A DNA stretch of 64,000 nt from Kordia zhangzhouensis (GCF_001005305.1 NZ_LBMH01000004.1:62001-126000), one strand, 5' to 3'. Positions 52,020-60,988 are shown, counted from the first letter of the stretch. Notes: generated by a model not told the origin, from the letters alone. Numbers and translations are program-made.

Positions 52020-52621
52020 TGATAATTTACGTATTAGATATTATTGGAACTTTCGCATTCGCCATTTCAGGAGTTTTAGTGGCTATGCAAAAACGTATGG
52101 ATGCATTTGGTATTTTTATTATTGCATTTGTTACAGCTGTTGGAGGTGGAACATTGCGAGATGTTTTGATTGGAAAAACACCTGTTGGCTGGATGAACGA
52201 TTTGAACTATGGATACGCCATTACACTTGCCGTTATTTTTTCTATTCTTTTTAAGAAACGATTGAATAAGCTACGAAAGTCACTGTTTTTATTTGATACA
52301 ATCGGTTTGGGTGTATTTACGATTATAGGTGTTGAAATTGGAATTTCGCAGCAATTACATCCATTTATTTGTATAGCCTTAGGAACAATGAGTGCTAGTT
52401 TTGGCGGAGTAATCAGAGATATTTTATGCAATGAAATTCCAGTAATTTTTCGCAAAGAAATTTATGCAATAGCTTGTGTTTTAGGAGGTGTTACATTTTT
52501 TGTACTTCAGTATTTTAAACTTGATGAAAATGTGATTTATATTTCTACAGCATCTATGGTTATTACCATACGTTTGCTAGTAGTAAAATTTAAAATTCAG
52601 TTGCCAAAATTATATCAATAA
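52019..52621 (+). CDS. UPF0126 (TRIC-like) membrane protein
   Basis: A 200-residue protein with two copies of the UPF0126 three-helix unit: IIGTFAFAISGVLVAMQKRM with GGGTLRDVLIGKTPVGW, and TIGLGVFTIIGVEIGISQQL with GGVIRDILCNEIPVIFRKEI. Bacterial homologues form trimeric cation channels. Start overlaps the RDD stop (TAATG). Terminated by a hairpin at 52625-52654. Confidence 0.93.
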   Translation: MIIYVLDIIGTFAFAISGVLVAMQKRMDAFGIFIIAFVTAVGGGTLRDVLIGKTPVGWMNDLNYGYAITLAVIFSILFKKRLNKLRKSLFLFDTIGLGVFTIIGVEIGISQQLHPFICIALGTMSASFGGVIRDILCNEIPVIFRKEIYAIACVLGGVTFFVLQYFKLDENVIYISTASMVITIRLLVVKFKIQLPKLYQ

Positions 52622-52624
52622 AAA

Positions 52625-52654
52625 AAGGAACTTAACCCGCTTAGTAAGTTCCTT
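52625..52654. terminator. bidirectional terminator
   Basis: AAGGAACTTA, 10-base loop, TAAGTTCCTT, preceded by A run and followed by a T-rich tract. Ends the RDD-UPF0126 unit and lies near the stop of the barrel gene on minus. Confidence 0.75.
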
Positions 52655-52678
52655 CTCATCAATAATTAAGTCTGTTTT

Positions 52679-53884
52679 TTAAAAAATTGTATATCCTATT
52701 GTTATAGAAAACTGTTGCAGTTTTACACTTGATTGCGAAGCGTTTTCTAATAATTCTCTGTTAGGAATATATCTTGCCTCAATAGAATATGCATCATAAC
52801 TGTAACCAATTCCTAATGCTACGCCAGCAGACGTAGAAAAACGGTCTTTAGCAATAGTATAGTTTCCACTTCCTTTTGCATCTAATAAGAAATCCATCAC
52901 AACTGCTCCGCTTAGAAATAGTTTGGAAGTATCATTTAAAAACATATAGTGTTTAAATCCTAAAGGAACTTGAATTGCACTGTATTCTAATGTATATTTT
53001 CTGTTAATGGATAAATCATAAAATTGACTATCACCTTTGTAAGAACTATAATTTGGCGCAATAAACATTGACCATTTATTCTTGTTAAAAGGAAAAACAT
53101 ACTCCACTTCAAAACCAAAAGTAGGTGACCAAGTCACTTCAGATTCAATGCCACCTCTAAAAAAGGTAATTGCAGAAAGATCAGTAACTGCGCTACCATT
53201 GTAAACACCAGCAAAGGCTTTAAGATGAAATATTGCTTTTTTATTTTTCTTAAACTCTACGCTAGTTCCTCCTTCACAGGTATTATAATCTAAAAAGAAT
53301 GATTTCAAATCGCCTGCTTTATAATCAATACGAGACACTCTTTTCTCATTAACGTTTCCACAAGATAATTCGGTCATGAGCTGTTGTTGATATCTATTAT
53401 TGTATAAGATATCTCGATTTTCATTAGTATAAACGTTGTAGATTAATGGCTTCATTTCATTCGTTTCTTTTTTATAAAAGAAAGCTCTTTTGTCACCATC
53501 TGAAAACTCATATAAAGTAGCTTTTCCTTCTATAAGTACATTGAGAATCAGTAAAGTGTCTTTTAAGTTTGGACTTCGTTCGTAGGTTAGGTTGGCTATA
53601 GCTTTACTTGAGGCATCAAATGGAACGGTATGTGTTTCAAACTTAAAAGCATCATTAATGACAAGTGTTTTGAAACCATTTTTTCGTAATATTTTTACTT
53701 CGCCATCAGTAGAAAGTTTATATTCAAATTTTGAAGGCGTATTAATCCAGTCTTCATTTTTGATAAAACATTCAATCTTTTGGTTGCTTTGATTGATATA
53801 ATATCCTTTTTCAAAGGTAATCTGAGCGAAAATTTTAGAGGAAAATAGGAAAAAGACAAAAAGAGATAAGCAAACGTTTTTCAT
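52679..53884 (-). CDS. outer-membrane beta-barrel protein (copy B)
   Basis: A 401-residue exported protein with signal MKNVCLSLFVFFLFSSKIFA, then a domain starting QITFEKGYYINQSNQKIECF, the same as in the copy at 18289-19509 (QISFEKGYYIDASDVKIEGF). The C-terminal half is an outer-membrane barrel ending YTIF. The two copies agree in layout throughout but are clearly diverged. Function unknown. Here there is no adjacent small lipoprotein gene. Confidence 0.82.
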   Translation of the reverse strand: MKNVCLSLFVFFLFSSKIFAQITFEKGYYINQSNQKIECFIKNEDWINTPSKFEYKLSTDGEVKILRKNGFKTLVINDAFKFETHTVPFDASSKAIANLTYERSPNLKDTLLILNVLIEGKATLYEFSDGDKRAFFYKKETNEMKPLIYNVYTNENRDILYNNRYQQQLMTELSCGNVNEKRVSRIDYKAGDLKSFFLDYNTCEGGTSVEFKKNKKAIFHLKAFAGVYNGSAVTDLSAITFFRGGIESEVTWSPTFGFEVEYVFPFNKNKWSMFIAPNYSSYKGDSQFYDLSINRKYTLEYSAIQVPLGFKHYMFLNDTSKLFLSGAVVMDFLLDAKGSGNYTIAKDRFSTSAGVALGIGYSYDAYSIEARYIPNRELLENASQSSVKLQQFSITIGYTIF

Positions 53885-53979
53885 GTTTATGAGTGTTAAT
53901 TATAAAAAGCGCAAAACTAACTATATTAAATAAGATAGTAGGCTTCACACTCAAAAAAATATGGCGTATAGGGACTTAT

Positions 53980-54690
53980 TTAATCTAAGACTTCTACACG
54001 ATGAATCATAATATTCTTTTTGGGCCATTCACCTTTATCTGTTTCCTGATTGGCGATTTCATCAACGACATCCATTCCTGAAATCACTTTTCCAAAAGCA
54101 GTATATTCTTTATTCAAATGATGTGTACCTCCTTCTTTTTGCACTATAAAAAACTCATAAGGAGAAGCATATTTGTACGCTCGGTCTATATCGCCACTAG
54201 GCATTGAAATAACACCACGATCATGTTTAAACCCTTTTCTAGTATCAGGTGGAAGTAAATAATTGCCGATTTTTCTACGCTTTTTAGCAATATCCCAACC
54301 ATCTGAGTTTCCTCCTTGAATGACAAAGTCTTTTACAACTCTATGAAATTGTGTTCCTGAAAAATAATCTCGTTTTGCCAGCATAATAAAATTGGCTCTA
54401 TGATAAGGAGTTTCTTCATAAAGCTCAACATCAATATTACCAAAGTCGGTCACAATACGTACTTTTTTCTCCGGATTTTCTTTTCCGTATGCAATCATGT
54501 AATCAAGTACATTCTCGCTAGTAATTAAAATGTTTTTTTCCTTCTTTTTGGGTTTCTTTTTTGCTATTTCTTTCACAGTTTTGATTGTGTCAGTTTTTTG
54601 CACTTCTTGTGAAGAAGGTGTAGAAGTTTTAGTATCTTCACAGCCTAAAATTACACAGATCGTCCATAGTAAAAAGCAAATTTTTCTCAT
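53980..54690 (-). CDS. cyclophilin-type peptidyl-prolyl isomerase lipoprotein
   Basis: A 236-residue protein: lipoprotein signal MRKICFLLWTICVILGC (Cys17), a Lys-rich linker (EIAKKKPKKKEKN) and a cyclophilin domain (about 75-236) with QFHRVVKDFVIQGGN and FFIVQKEGGTHHLNKEYTAF, GMDVVDEIA. Compact compared with the two-domain PPIase at 3900-5108. Divergent from the Nudix gene with two bases between the start codons. Confidence 0.9.
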   Translation of the reverse strand: MRKICFLLWTICVILGCEDTKTSTPSSQEVQKTDTIKTVKEIAKKKPKKKEKNILITSENVLDYMIAYGKENPEKKVRIVTDFGNIDVELYEETPYHRANFIMLAKRDYFSGTQFHRVVKDFVIQGGNSDGWDIAKKRRKIGNYLLPPDTRKGFKHDRGVISMPSGDIDRAYKYASPYEFFIVQKEGGTHHLNKEYTAFGKVISGMDVVDEIANQETDKGEWPKKNIMIHRVEVLD

Positions 54691-54692
54691 AG

Positions 54693-55340
54693 ATGAATTT
54701 TAATCATTTTAAAAAAATCCTTCCAAAAATAGCAAAAATCCAACTTCCAGGAGTTGATTCACAGCTTAAAATGGCGCCTGCAATTCGCCAAGAAGAAATA
54801 AGGAGTATGGAAAAACAAATGAAGAATTCAAGAAAATCAGCGGTTATGGCTTTGTTTTATCCCAATGCATATTATGAAACAACACTCGTGTTGATTTTAA
54901 GAAAAACGTATAAAGGTGTGCACTCTAATCAAGTTGGATTTCCAGGTGGACAAGTAGATCCGGAAGATGAGGATTATATCGCGACAGCTTTACGAGAAAC
55001 AGAAGAAGAGGTAGGAGTGGATAGAACCGCTATAACAATTGTAAAAGAGCTAACAGCAACTTATATTCCACCAAGTAATTTTACAGTACAACCTTTTCTT
55101 GGAATTTTGGAGGATACTCCTCAATTTGTTCCACAAGCTTCTGAAGTTGAAGAAATTATTGAAGTTTCTCTAAAAGATTTATTATCAGAAGAAACTATTA
55201 TCGAAAAAGAACTTTCCACTTCATATGCTAAAAAAATTAAAGTTCCTTCGTTTTATCTCAATAAATATGTGGTTTGGGGAGCAACTGCGATGATGTTAAG
55301 TGAAGTTAAAGACGTCATTTCTGAAGCCATTTCAAATTAG
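54693..55340 (+). CDS. Nudix CoA pyrophosphatase
   Basis: A 215-residue hydrolase cleaving coenzyme A and derivatives to 4'-phosphopantetheine and 3',5'-ADP. Nudix box visible from GGQVDPEDEDYIATALRETE through EEVGV, with the CoA-family block YIPPSNFTVQPF before it and VKELTATYIPPSNF after. Length and start (MNFNHFKKILPKIAKIQLPG) fit NudL/CoAse enzymes of flavobacteria. Followed 38 bases on by the PlsC gene. Confidence 0.92.
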   Translation: MNFNHFKKILPKIAKIQLPGVDSQLKMAPAIRQEEIRSMEKQMKNSRKSAVMALFYPNAYYETTLVLILRKTYKGVHSNQVGFPGGQVDPEDEDYIATALRETEEEVGVDRTAITIVKELTATYIPPSNFTVQPFLGILEDTPQFVPQASEVEEIIEVSLKDLLSEETIIEKELSTSYAKKIKVPSFYLNKYVVWGATAMMLSEVKDVISEAISN

Positions 55341-55378
55341 TTTTCGTAAATTTGTCATTCGCTTAAAATTAAAAATAC

Positions 55379-56182
55379 ATGGGATTATTCAAGAGGAATC
55401 CTTTCGGACATATACTTTTTTTAAAAAGATGGCTTATCAGAATTGCAGGAATGTTAACACATCGACGTTATCGAGGTTTTAATGAACTTAAAATTGAAGG
55501 CTCAGAAGTATTACGTTCATTACCAGATAAAAAAGTCTTGTTCGTTTCTAACCACCAAACGTATTTTGCTGATGTAGTTGCAATGTTTCACGTATTTAAT
55601 GCGAGTTTGAAAGGACGTGAAGATTCTATTAAAAATGTAGGGTATTTGTGGAATCCTAAGCTAAACCTTTACTATGTAGCTGCAAAAGAAACCATGAAAT
55701 CAGGGTTGCTACCTAAAATTTTGGCTTATGCAGGTTCTGTTAGCATTGAACGCACATGGAGAGCTAATGGAGAAAATGTGAATCGACAGGTAAAAATGAG
55801 CGATATTTCTAATATAGGAGTTGCTCTAAACGATGGTTGGGTTATTACATTTCCTCAAGGAACTACTCGCCCTTGGAAACCAATTCGTAAAGGAACAGCT
55901 CATATCATTAAAAAGTACAAGCCTATAGTAGTACCAATTGTAATAGATGGTTTTAGACGTTCATTTGATCGTAAAGGGCTACGAATTAAAAAGAAAGGCA
56001 TTCTTCAGTCTATGGAGATTAAAGAACCATTAGCGATTGACTATGAAAATGAAAGTGTTGCTGATATTATTGAAAAAATTGAATATGCAATAGAGCAACA
56101 TCCATCATTCTTAAAGGTGATTTCTCAAGAAGAACTCGAAGCGATGGAAGAATTGAATAAAAAACGAAAGTGGGAATATTAG
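55379..56182 (+). CDS. PlsC-type acyltransferase (second copy)
   Basis: A 267-residue acyltransferase. Its motif I reads SNHQTYFADV, where His59 and Asp65 are five residues apart rather than the usual four, a variant seen in one branch of the family. Motif III is FPQGTTRPWKPIRKGTAHII. It has a basic N-terminus and no full membrane helix. Substrate unknown; phospholipid synthesis is likely. Together with the Nudix gene it may form one unit. Confidence 0.87.
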   Translation: MGLFKRNPFGHILFLKRWLIRIAGMLTHRRYRGFNELKIEGSEVLRSLPDKKVLFVSNHQTYFADVVAMFHVFNASLKGREDSIKNVGYLWNPKLNLYYVAAKETMKSGLLPKILAYAGSVSIERTWRANGENVNRQVKMSDISNIGVALNDGWVITFPQGTTRPWKPIRKGTAHIIKKYKPIVVPIVIDGFRRSFDRKGLRIKKKGILQSMEIKEPLAIDYENESVADIIEKIEYAIEQHPSFLKVISQEELEAMEELNKKRKWEY

Positions 56183-56191
56183 AAAATAGAT

Positions 56192-56224
56192 AAAAAAAAG
56201 ACTCTAATACAGAGTCTTTTTTTT
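56192..56224. terminator. bidirectional terminator
   Basis: A run, AAAGACTCT, loop AATAC, AGAGTCTTT, T run. Shared by the PlsC gene and the small exported protein on minus. Confidence 0.9.
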
Positions 56225-56230
56225 TATCTA

Positions 56231-56488
56231 TTATTTTGATAGTATATCTTCTTGTTTAACATTCGTATTTTGATTGTGAGTAGAAGTATAAATTACTTGT
56301 CCAACTTTGGTAAACATAGTATAAATCAATTGAATCAACCCACCGTTACTAGTAATATATACGGAACTATAAGATGAATTTGTGAGCACATAATCTGTTG
56401 ATTGTTTTTGAAAACGCTTCGTATCAGGGTGTGCACTTAGTGAGAGACTAATTGCAAAAAATAAAATTAAAAAAAATGCTTTTTTCAT
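56231..56488 (-). CDS. small exported protein of unknown function
   Basis: An 85-residue protein with signal peptide (MKKAFFLILFFAISLSLSAH) and a short mature part with a YITSNGGLIQLIYTMFTKVG hydrophobic stretch. No family recognised. Downstream of the sigma-factor pair on the same strand, and may be part of its regulon by position only. Confidence 0.65.
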   Translation of the reverse strand: MKKAFFLILFFAISLSLSAHPDTKRFQKQSTDYVLTNSSYSSVYITSNGGLIQLIYTMFTKVGQVIYTSTHNQNTNVKQEDILSK

Positions 56489-56516
56489 GACAATATGATT
56501 TTTTTGATGGTAAATG

Positions 56517-57143
56517 CTAAGATTTTAATTGTTTTAGCTCTTTGTAATTGCGTTGTAATTTTTTAGTTAACAACCCATATAAGAGATAGTATATTGCATA
56601 AAAAATTAAAACGATAATACATGCTAATAAAATAGTAACCAAAGCGAGCATTAAATAACTACTTAGTGTGGCTTCAGCTTTAAATTGCTCTATACCGCCT
56701 GCTCCTTGAATAAAACCAGTAGGAACTGCTACACAAACAGAAACAGCGATAGCACTTAAACTATATATAATATAATATTTAACAGTTTTTCGAGTTGTCA
56801 TGATGTTTTGCATCAATTCTTTAACTGAACTTGTCGTAGAGATTTTTTTATAATTAATAAAGAATTTGTAGATAAAGTAAAAAACAACAAGAAATGACAA
56901 GTAATAAAACCAATTGAACCACCCTGGAGTAGCAGGTTCTTCCATGGCTTCAGGTTGAAAAATAAATAATAAGGCAGCGACAATAAAACCGAAGCCTAGC
57001 TCAAATAAACTTACATAAAAAATCCATTTCACTAATGATGAAGATTTTTTATGAGTCATTTTATCAATATCTTCGAAAGATAGCTTTGGCTGTTGTGCCT
57101 CTTGCTTCTTCCAATCTTTTTTTAGTAAGTCTAATTCTTCCAT
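56517..57143 (-). CDS. membrane protein paired with an ECF sigma factor
   Basis: A 208-residue protein with a cytosolic N-terminal part (MEELDLLKKDWKKQEAQQPK) and four membrane helices (about 37-60, 75-93, 118-140, 155-190). It starts 3 bases after the sigma-factor stop. By position and topology it is likely the regulator (anti-sigma-like) of that sigma factor, though it has no recognised anti-sigma motif. Confidence 0.82.
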   Translation of the reverse strand: MEELDLLKKDWKKQEAQQPKLSFEDIDKMTHKKSSSLVKWIFYVSLFELGFGFIVAALLFIFQPEAMEEPATPGWFNWFYYLSFLVVFYFIYKFFINYKKISTTSSVKELMQNIMTTRKTVKYYIIYSLSAIAVSVCVAVPTGFIQGAGGIEQFKAEATLSSYLMLALVTILLACIIVLIFYAIYYLLYGLLTKKLQRNYKELKQLKS

Positions 57144-57146
57144 AAT

Positions 57147-57641
57147 TTATGGATTTAAAATCTTTTTCAATTTGGTTTTAATTCGGTTCATCTTCACACG
57201 AGCATTTACTTCTGTAATACCAATTGTTTCGGCTATTTCTTTATAATTTTTATCTTCTAAGTACAAAAAAATCAAGGCTTTTTCAATATCAGATAACTGC
57301 TTTATTGCTTTGTACATAATTTTCAATTGCTCTTCCTCTGTATCATCATAATCATCAGATGCTATCTTAAAGACAACAGTTTCATAATCCTGCGTTTTTA
57401 CATTTCGTTTAGACTTTCTATACAATGTAATTGCTGTATTGAGAGCTACACGATACATCCAAGTACTAAATTTTGAATCGCCTCTGAATTTAGGATATGC
57501 TTTCCATAATTGTATGGTAATTTCCTGAAAAAGGTCATTGTGCTGATCTCTATTGGATGTATAAATTCTACATACTTTATGAACGATATTCTGATGGCGT
57601 TCTAATTCGGTAACAAAATTATGTTCGAGGTTGTTGTTCAA
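57147..57641 (-). CDS. ECF-type RNA polymerase sigma factor
   Basis: A 164-residue sigma-70 family factor with regions 2 (DLFQEITIQLWKAYPKFRGD, FSTWMYRVALNTAI) and 4 (LSDIEKALIFLYLEDKNYKE, IAETIGITEVNARVKMNRIK). The frame begins with TTG at 57639-57641; no in-frame ATG or GTG lies upstream or nearby. Region 2-4 only, hence ECF. It is co-transcribed with the membrane protein that follows. Confidence 0.92.
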   Translation of the reverse strand: MNNNLEHNFVTELERHQNIVHKVCRIYTSNRDQHNDLFQEITIQLWKAYPKFRGDSKFSTWMYRVALNTAITLYRKSKRNVKTQDYETVVFKIASDDYDDTEEEQLKIMYKAIKQLSDIEKALIFLYLEDKNYKEIAETIGITEVNARVKMNRIKTKLKKILNP

Positions 57642-57720
57642 TTTTTTGATGGTTGTTTGCCTATATGTGTTTCAATACACAAATATGTTACATATTTTTC
57701 AAAAAAAAATTAGAAAGCCG

Positions 57721-57728
57721 TACTTTTG
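57721..57728 (+). promoter_or_regulatory. -7 element of the ndh promoter
   Basis: TACTTTTG, full TAnnTTTG match, 20 bases before the ATG at 57749. It rules out the upstream frame start at 57653. Confidence 0.65.
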
Positions 57729-57748
57729 TTGAGTTAAGGAACTTTTTT

Positions 57749-59032
57749 ATGAACATACCAACAACGAGTTTTCCAAGAGTTGTCATTATTGGTGGCGGAT
57801 TTGCAGGAATTTCTATAGCAAAACAATTAGGAAAACAGGAAGTGCAAGCTGTATTAATTGATCGACATAATTATCATACATTTCAACCGTTACTTTATCA
57901 AGTGTCTACAGGCGGATTAGAACCCGATTCGATTGCATATCCTATTCGTAAAATTGTAAAAGATTATCCTAATTTCTACTTCCGATTAGCCAATGTAGAA
58001 TCTATTGATGCGGAACAAAAAAATGTGCGTACTGATATTGGTGATTTGAGCTATGATTATTTGATTATAGCTACGGGCTCTGAAACCAATTTTTTTGGAA
58101 ATGACGAAATAGAAAAGAACAGTATGGTCATGAAAACGATTCCACAATCGTTAAATCTCCGTAGTTTAATTTTAGAAAATTTTGAACAAGCAATTTTAAC
58201 ATCCGATCTTGAAGAACGCAACGCACTAATGAACTTTGTGATTGTTGGAGCCGGACCTACGGGTGTGGAATTAGCTGGTGCTTTGGCAGAGATAAAAAAA
58301 GGGATTTTACCTAAAGATTACCCAGATCTTGATACACGTCAAGTTAAAATCAATTTGGTACAAGGTGCTTCACGTGTGTTGCCTGCAATGAGTGAAGAAG
58401 CTTCTGAAAAGGCTGAAGATTACTTACAAAGTCTTGGTGTTGATGTTTGGAAGAATTTGCGAGTTACAACTTACGATGGTGAATGGGCCAAAACCAATGG
58501 AAAACCAATTTTTAGAACAGCAACACTGATATGGTCTGCAGGTGTAAAAGGGGCTACCATACCAGGCGTGGATGGAAAAGAATTTACGACTAGGGGAAAT
58601 AGGATATCAGTTAACGAATTTAATCAAATTAAAGGGCTTGATGATGTGTATGCCGTAGGAGATATTGCTTGTATGCAAAGTGAAGTATATCCAGATGGGC
58701 ATCCAATGATGGCACAACCAGCAATTCAACAAGGAAAGCATTTAGGAAAGAATATCGTTCGTAAGATTAATGGAAAAGAAATGAAACCATTTCAATATTA
58801 CGACAAAGGATCAATGGCAACTATTGGTAGAAATAAAGCAGTGGTTGATTTACCTAGATTTAAGTTTCAAGGATTCTTTGCATGGTTTGTTTGGATGTTT
58901 GTCCACCTTTTCTTTTTGATAGGTTTCCGCAATCGATTGGTTGTTTTTATCAATTGGGTGTATAATTATGTGCGTTTTGATCGCGAAGCTAGATTAATTA
59001 TTAGACCATTTAAAAACACCAAAAGACGCTAG
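57749..59032 (+). CDS. ndh: type II NADH dehydrogenase
   Basis: A 427-residue non-proton-pumping NADH:quinone oxidoreductase. FAD motif VVIIGGGFAGISIAKQLG (about residues 11-28), quinone/hydrophobic block NYHTFQPLLYQVSTGGL, NADH motif FVIVGAGPTGVELAGALAEI, and the FAD end YAVGDIACM. The C-terminus is a membrane-binding tail (FFAWFVWMFVHLFFLIGFRN). It ends two bases from the convergent YhhN gene with no terminator between. Confidence 0.95.
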   Translation: MNIPTTSFPRVVIIGGGFAGISIAKQLGKQEVQAVLIDRHNYHTFQPLLYQVSTGGLEPDSIAYPIRKIVKDYPNFYFRLANVESIDAEQKNVRTDIGDLSYDYLIIATGSETNFFGNDEIEKNSMVMKTIPQSLNLRSLILENFEQAILTSDLEERNALMNFVIVGAGPTGVELAGALAEIKKGILPKDYPDLDTRQVKINLVQGASRVLPAMSEEASEKAEDYLQSLGVDVWKNLRVTTYDGEWAKTNGKPIFRTATLIWSAGVKGATIPGVDGKEFTTRGNRISVNEFNQIKGLDDVYAVGDIACMQSEVYPDGHPMMAQPAIQQGKHLGKNIVRKINGKEMKPFQYYDKGSMATIGRNKAVVDLPRFKFQGFFAWFVWMFVHLFFLIGFRNRLVVFINWVYNYVRFDREARLIIRPFKNTKRR

Positions 59033-59034
59033 GT

Positions 59035-59724
59035 TTATGAGTTCGGCACGTTTTCATTGAACGGTTTTAAATATAAAATACCAAGGATAATGCATAGTTG
59101 TGACATTCCATAAAAAAGCATAATACATATGTCTTTGTGCGGGATAGCTCGATAGAAAGCATTCAATCCAACGATTGTTTGTGTAATTGAGAATAGCAAT
59201 GCTCCAATAAGCACTAAATGGTAACTCTTTTTATTAACATTTTTATAGCGCAAAAAAGCAATCTTCGTAAAGTTTAAAACAGTAGCAATATAAATCATTA
59301 CAGGAATGAGCATGTTGTTTAAGCCATCAAACATGAAGTACATTAAAAATAATGCGATAAGAAGCGAAATAGCCAAAAAAGGAATCAATCGATCTACGTC
59401 ATATACTGTTTGTCTGTAAAAATAAAAAGAGTAAAAAAGCAATGCTATCAAAAACGATAATAAACCTCCCATGAAAGAATAAAAAGAAGTGTCTTCTAAT
59501 AAAACAATATCTCCTACGCAAAGAAAAAATAAAGCGCCCAATACTGAGGCTCTGTGTACTAATAGCATTTTCGTACTATTGAGGTAGAAAAATATACCCA
59601 ATAGAATAGTTATCAAAGGCTTGGTTAGTAAACGTAATTCATAAAATTCTTTAGCATTATTAAAGTAAATATCTAAAGACAAATTGATCAAAAAAAGAAT
59701 AATAAAGACTCTGAAAAACTTCAT
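59035..59724 (-). CDS. YhhN (lysoplasmalogenase) family membrane protein, copy 1
   Basis: A 229-residue protein with about seven membrane helices and the YhhN layout: helix pairs with FFLCVGDIVLLEDTSFYSFM, and MLIPVMIYIATVLNFTKIAF. YhhN/TMEM86 proteins cleave lysoplasmalogens in animals; activity in bacteria is less clear. It lies just upstream (58 bases) of a second copy on the same strand. Confidence 0.85.
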   Translation of the reverse strand: MKFFRVFIILFLINLSLDIYFNNAKEFYELRLLTKPLITILLGIFFYLNSTKMLLVHRASVLGALFFLCVGDIVLLEDTSFYSFMGGLLSFLIALLFYSFYFYRQTVYDVDRLIPFLAISLLIALFLMYFMFDGLNNMLIPVMIYIATVLNFTKIAFLRYKNVNKKSYHLVLIGALLFSITQTIVGLNAFYRAIPHKDICIMLFYGMSQLCIILGILYLKPFNENVPNS

Positions 59725-59777
59725 ATTAATGCTAACTCCCTAAAAAGCAATGCAATTTAGTGAAAAAAATATACACG

Positions 59778-60443
59778 TTAGCTCTTGTAACTCTTCAGTA
59801 TACCTAAAACAATTAAAAATTGTGCAATAGCATAGGTCAGCATAATACCAATATGCGAAAAAGGAAGCGGGGAATAAAATTTATTGATTGCCAAAAGACT
59901 ATCTGAAATCATGAAAAATAAAGCACCTATAAAAACAAGAAAATAACCATTATCTAAAACGTTACCTTTTCGCAAGTAGGCAGAGGTTGCCATTCCTAAA
60001 ATAATAGTCATATACACTACAACAGGAATCAACAAATTTCCTAATCCATCTTTAATAAACCAAAAAAGGCCAGAAGCGTATAGCAAAAGAAAGAGTATAA
60101 AAAGAGTACTATTTCGCTGGTTGTTTCGATCTTTTAAAAAAGTAATAATATACATTACATGTGCGAGTAAAAAGGAAACTAATCCTGCAATAAAAAAACT
60201 TTCTGATCGAGTTACTAACATCAACAACACATCACCACACAGAGAGCACAATAAAGCTAAAATAGTTGTCACTCGAATAGCAGGTTTTATGTGAGCCGCA
60301 TTGGAGATGAAAAATAAAAGTAGAGAAATAACAATTGCAGGTTTTGTTATGTAATGCCAAGTGATATATGTTTCAAAACTTCCAAAAAAGAGTTCCAAAA
60401 GAACAATAATGGTAAAAAAGAAGGTAAAAAGTTTAGTTTTCAT
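59778..60443 (-). CDS. YhhN (lysoplasmalogenase) family membrane protein, copy 2
   Basis: A 221-residue protein with the same plan as copy 1: SLCGDVLLMLVTRSESFFIA, MYIITFLKDRNNQRNSTLFI and MISDSLLAINKFYSPLPFSH. Residues 40-60 contain AAHIKPAIRVTTILALLCSL. The two copies share helix order and motifs but have diverged. It overlaps the YdjM-like gene by 4 bases. Confidence 0.85.
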   Translation of the reverse strand: MKTKLFTFFFTIIVLLELFFGSFETYITWHYITKPAIVISLLLFFISNAAHIKPAIRVTTILALLCSLCGDVLLMLVTRSESFFIAGLVSFLLAHVMYIITFLKDRNNQRNSTLFILFLLLYASGLFWFIKDGLGNLLIPVVVYMTIILGMATSAYLRKGNVLDNGYFLVFIGALFFMISDSLLAINKFYSPLPFSHIGIMLTYAIAQFLIVLGILKSYKS

Positions 60444-60988
60444 GATGGGAAGTGATTTTTTTTCGAAAAAAAGTTATTCAATAATACTATAAAAATAGCA
60501 GGAACTCCAATAAATAAAACCTCATTTTGAATGACACGCCATCCCCATTCACTAAAAAAATTGCTTGCTCCTAATGGAGAAACCAATATAGGACGCCATG
60601 GAAAAAAATAACGAGTATTGTCAAAAGGAATAAAAAAACCTACACCGCGACCACCATTAGTGCATGCGTCTAGCAAGCTATGAGAAAGAGTAGCAATCAT
60701 AAATAAAACAAAAAGAAGCATACCTGTTTTAGAAATGTAAGGAATTTTTCTGTAACAAATAGCTTTCATACTAAAAGCTAAGATGATTGCAAATAAAATA
60801 CTATGTGTAAAACCACGATGCCCCAAAGGATGCAAATACGGAAATCCAAAATAAAACATAATTACATCTGCATCTGGAATAACAGCGCAAAAAATAAGAA
60901 GTAGTGAAAGCTTTCTTGCATTCAATTTTGGGTTTCCAACTTTTCCAATGGTAAAAGCAACAAGAGCATGTCCAAAAATAGAAGCCAT
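60440..60988 (-). CDS. YdjM/YbcI-like membrane-bound metal-dependent hydrolase (DUF457)
   Basis: A 182-residue protein with about four membrane helices and the family signature of scattered His/Asp: ASIFGHALVAFTIG, FCAVIPDADVIMFYFG, PLGHRGFTHSILFA and TLSHSLLDACTNGGRGV. Called a metal-dependent hydrolase in databases; bacterial substrate unknown. Overlaps both neighbours by one to four bases, so the four genes are one unit. Confidence 0.88.
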   Translation of the reverse strand: MASIFGHALVAFTIGKVGNPKLNARKLSLLLIFCAVIPDADVIMFYFGFPYLHPLGHRGFTHSILFAIILAFSMKAICYRKIPYISKTGMLLFVLFMIATLSHSLLDACTNGGRGVGFFIPFDNTRYFFPWRPILVSPLGASNFFSEWGWRVIQNEVLFIGVPAIFIVLLNNFFSKKNHFPS

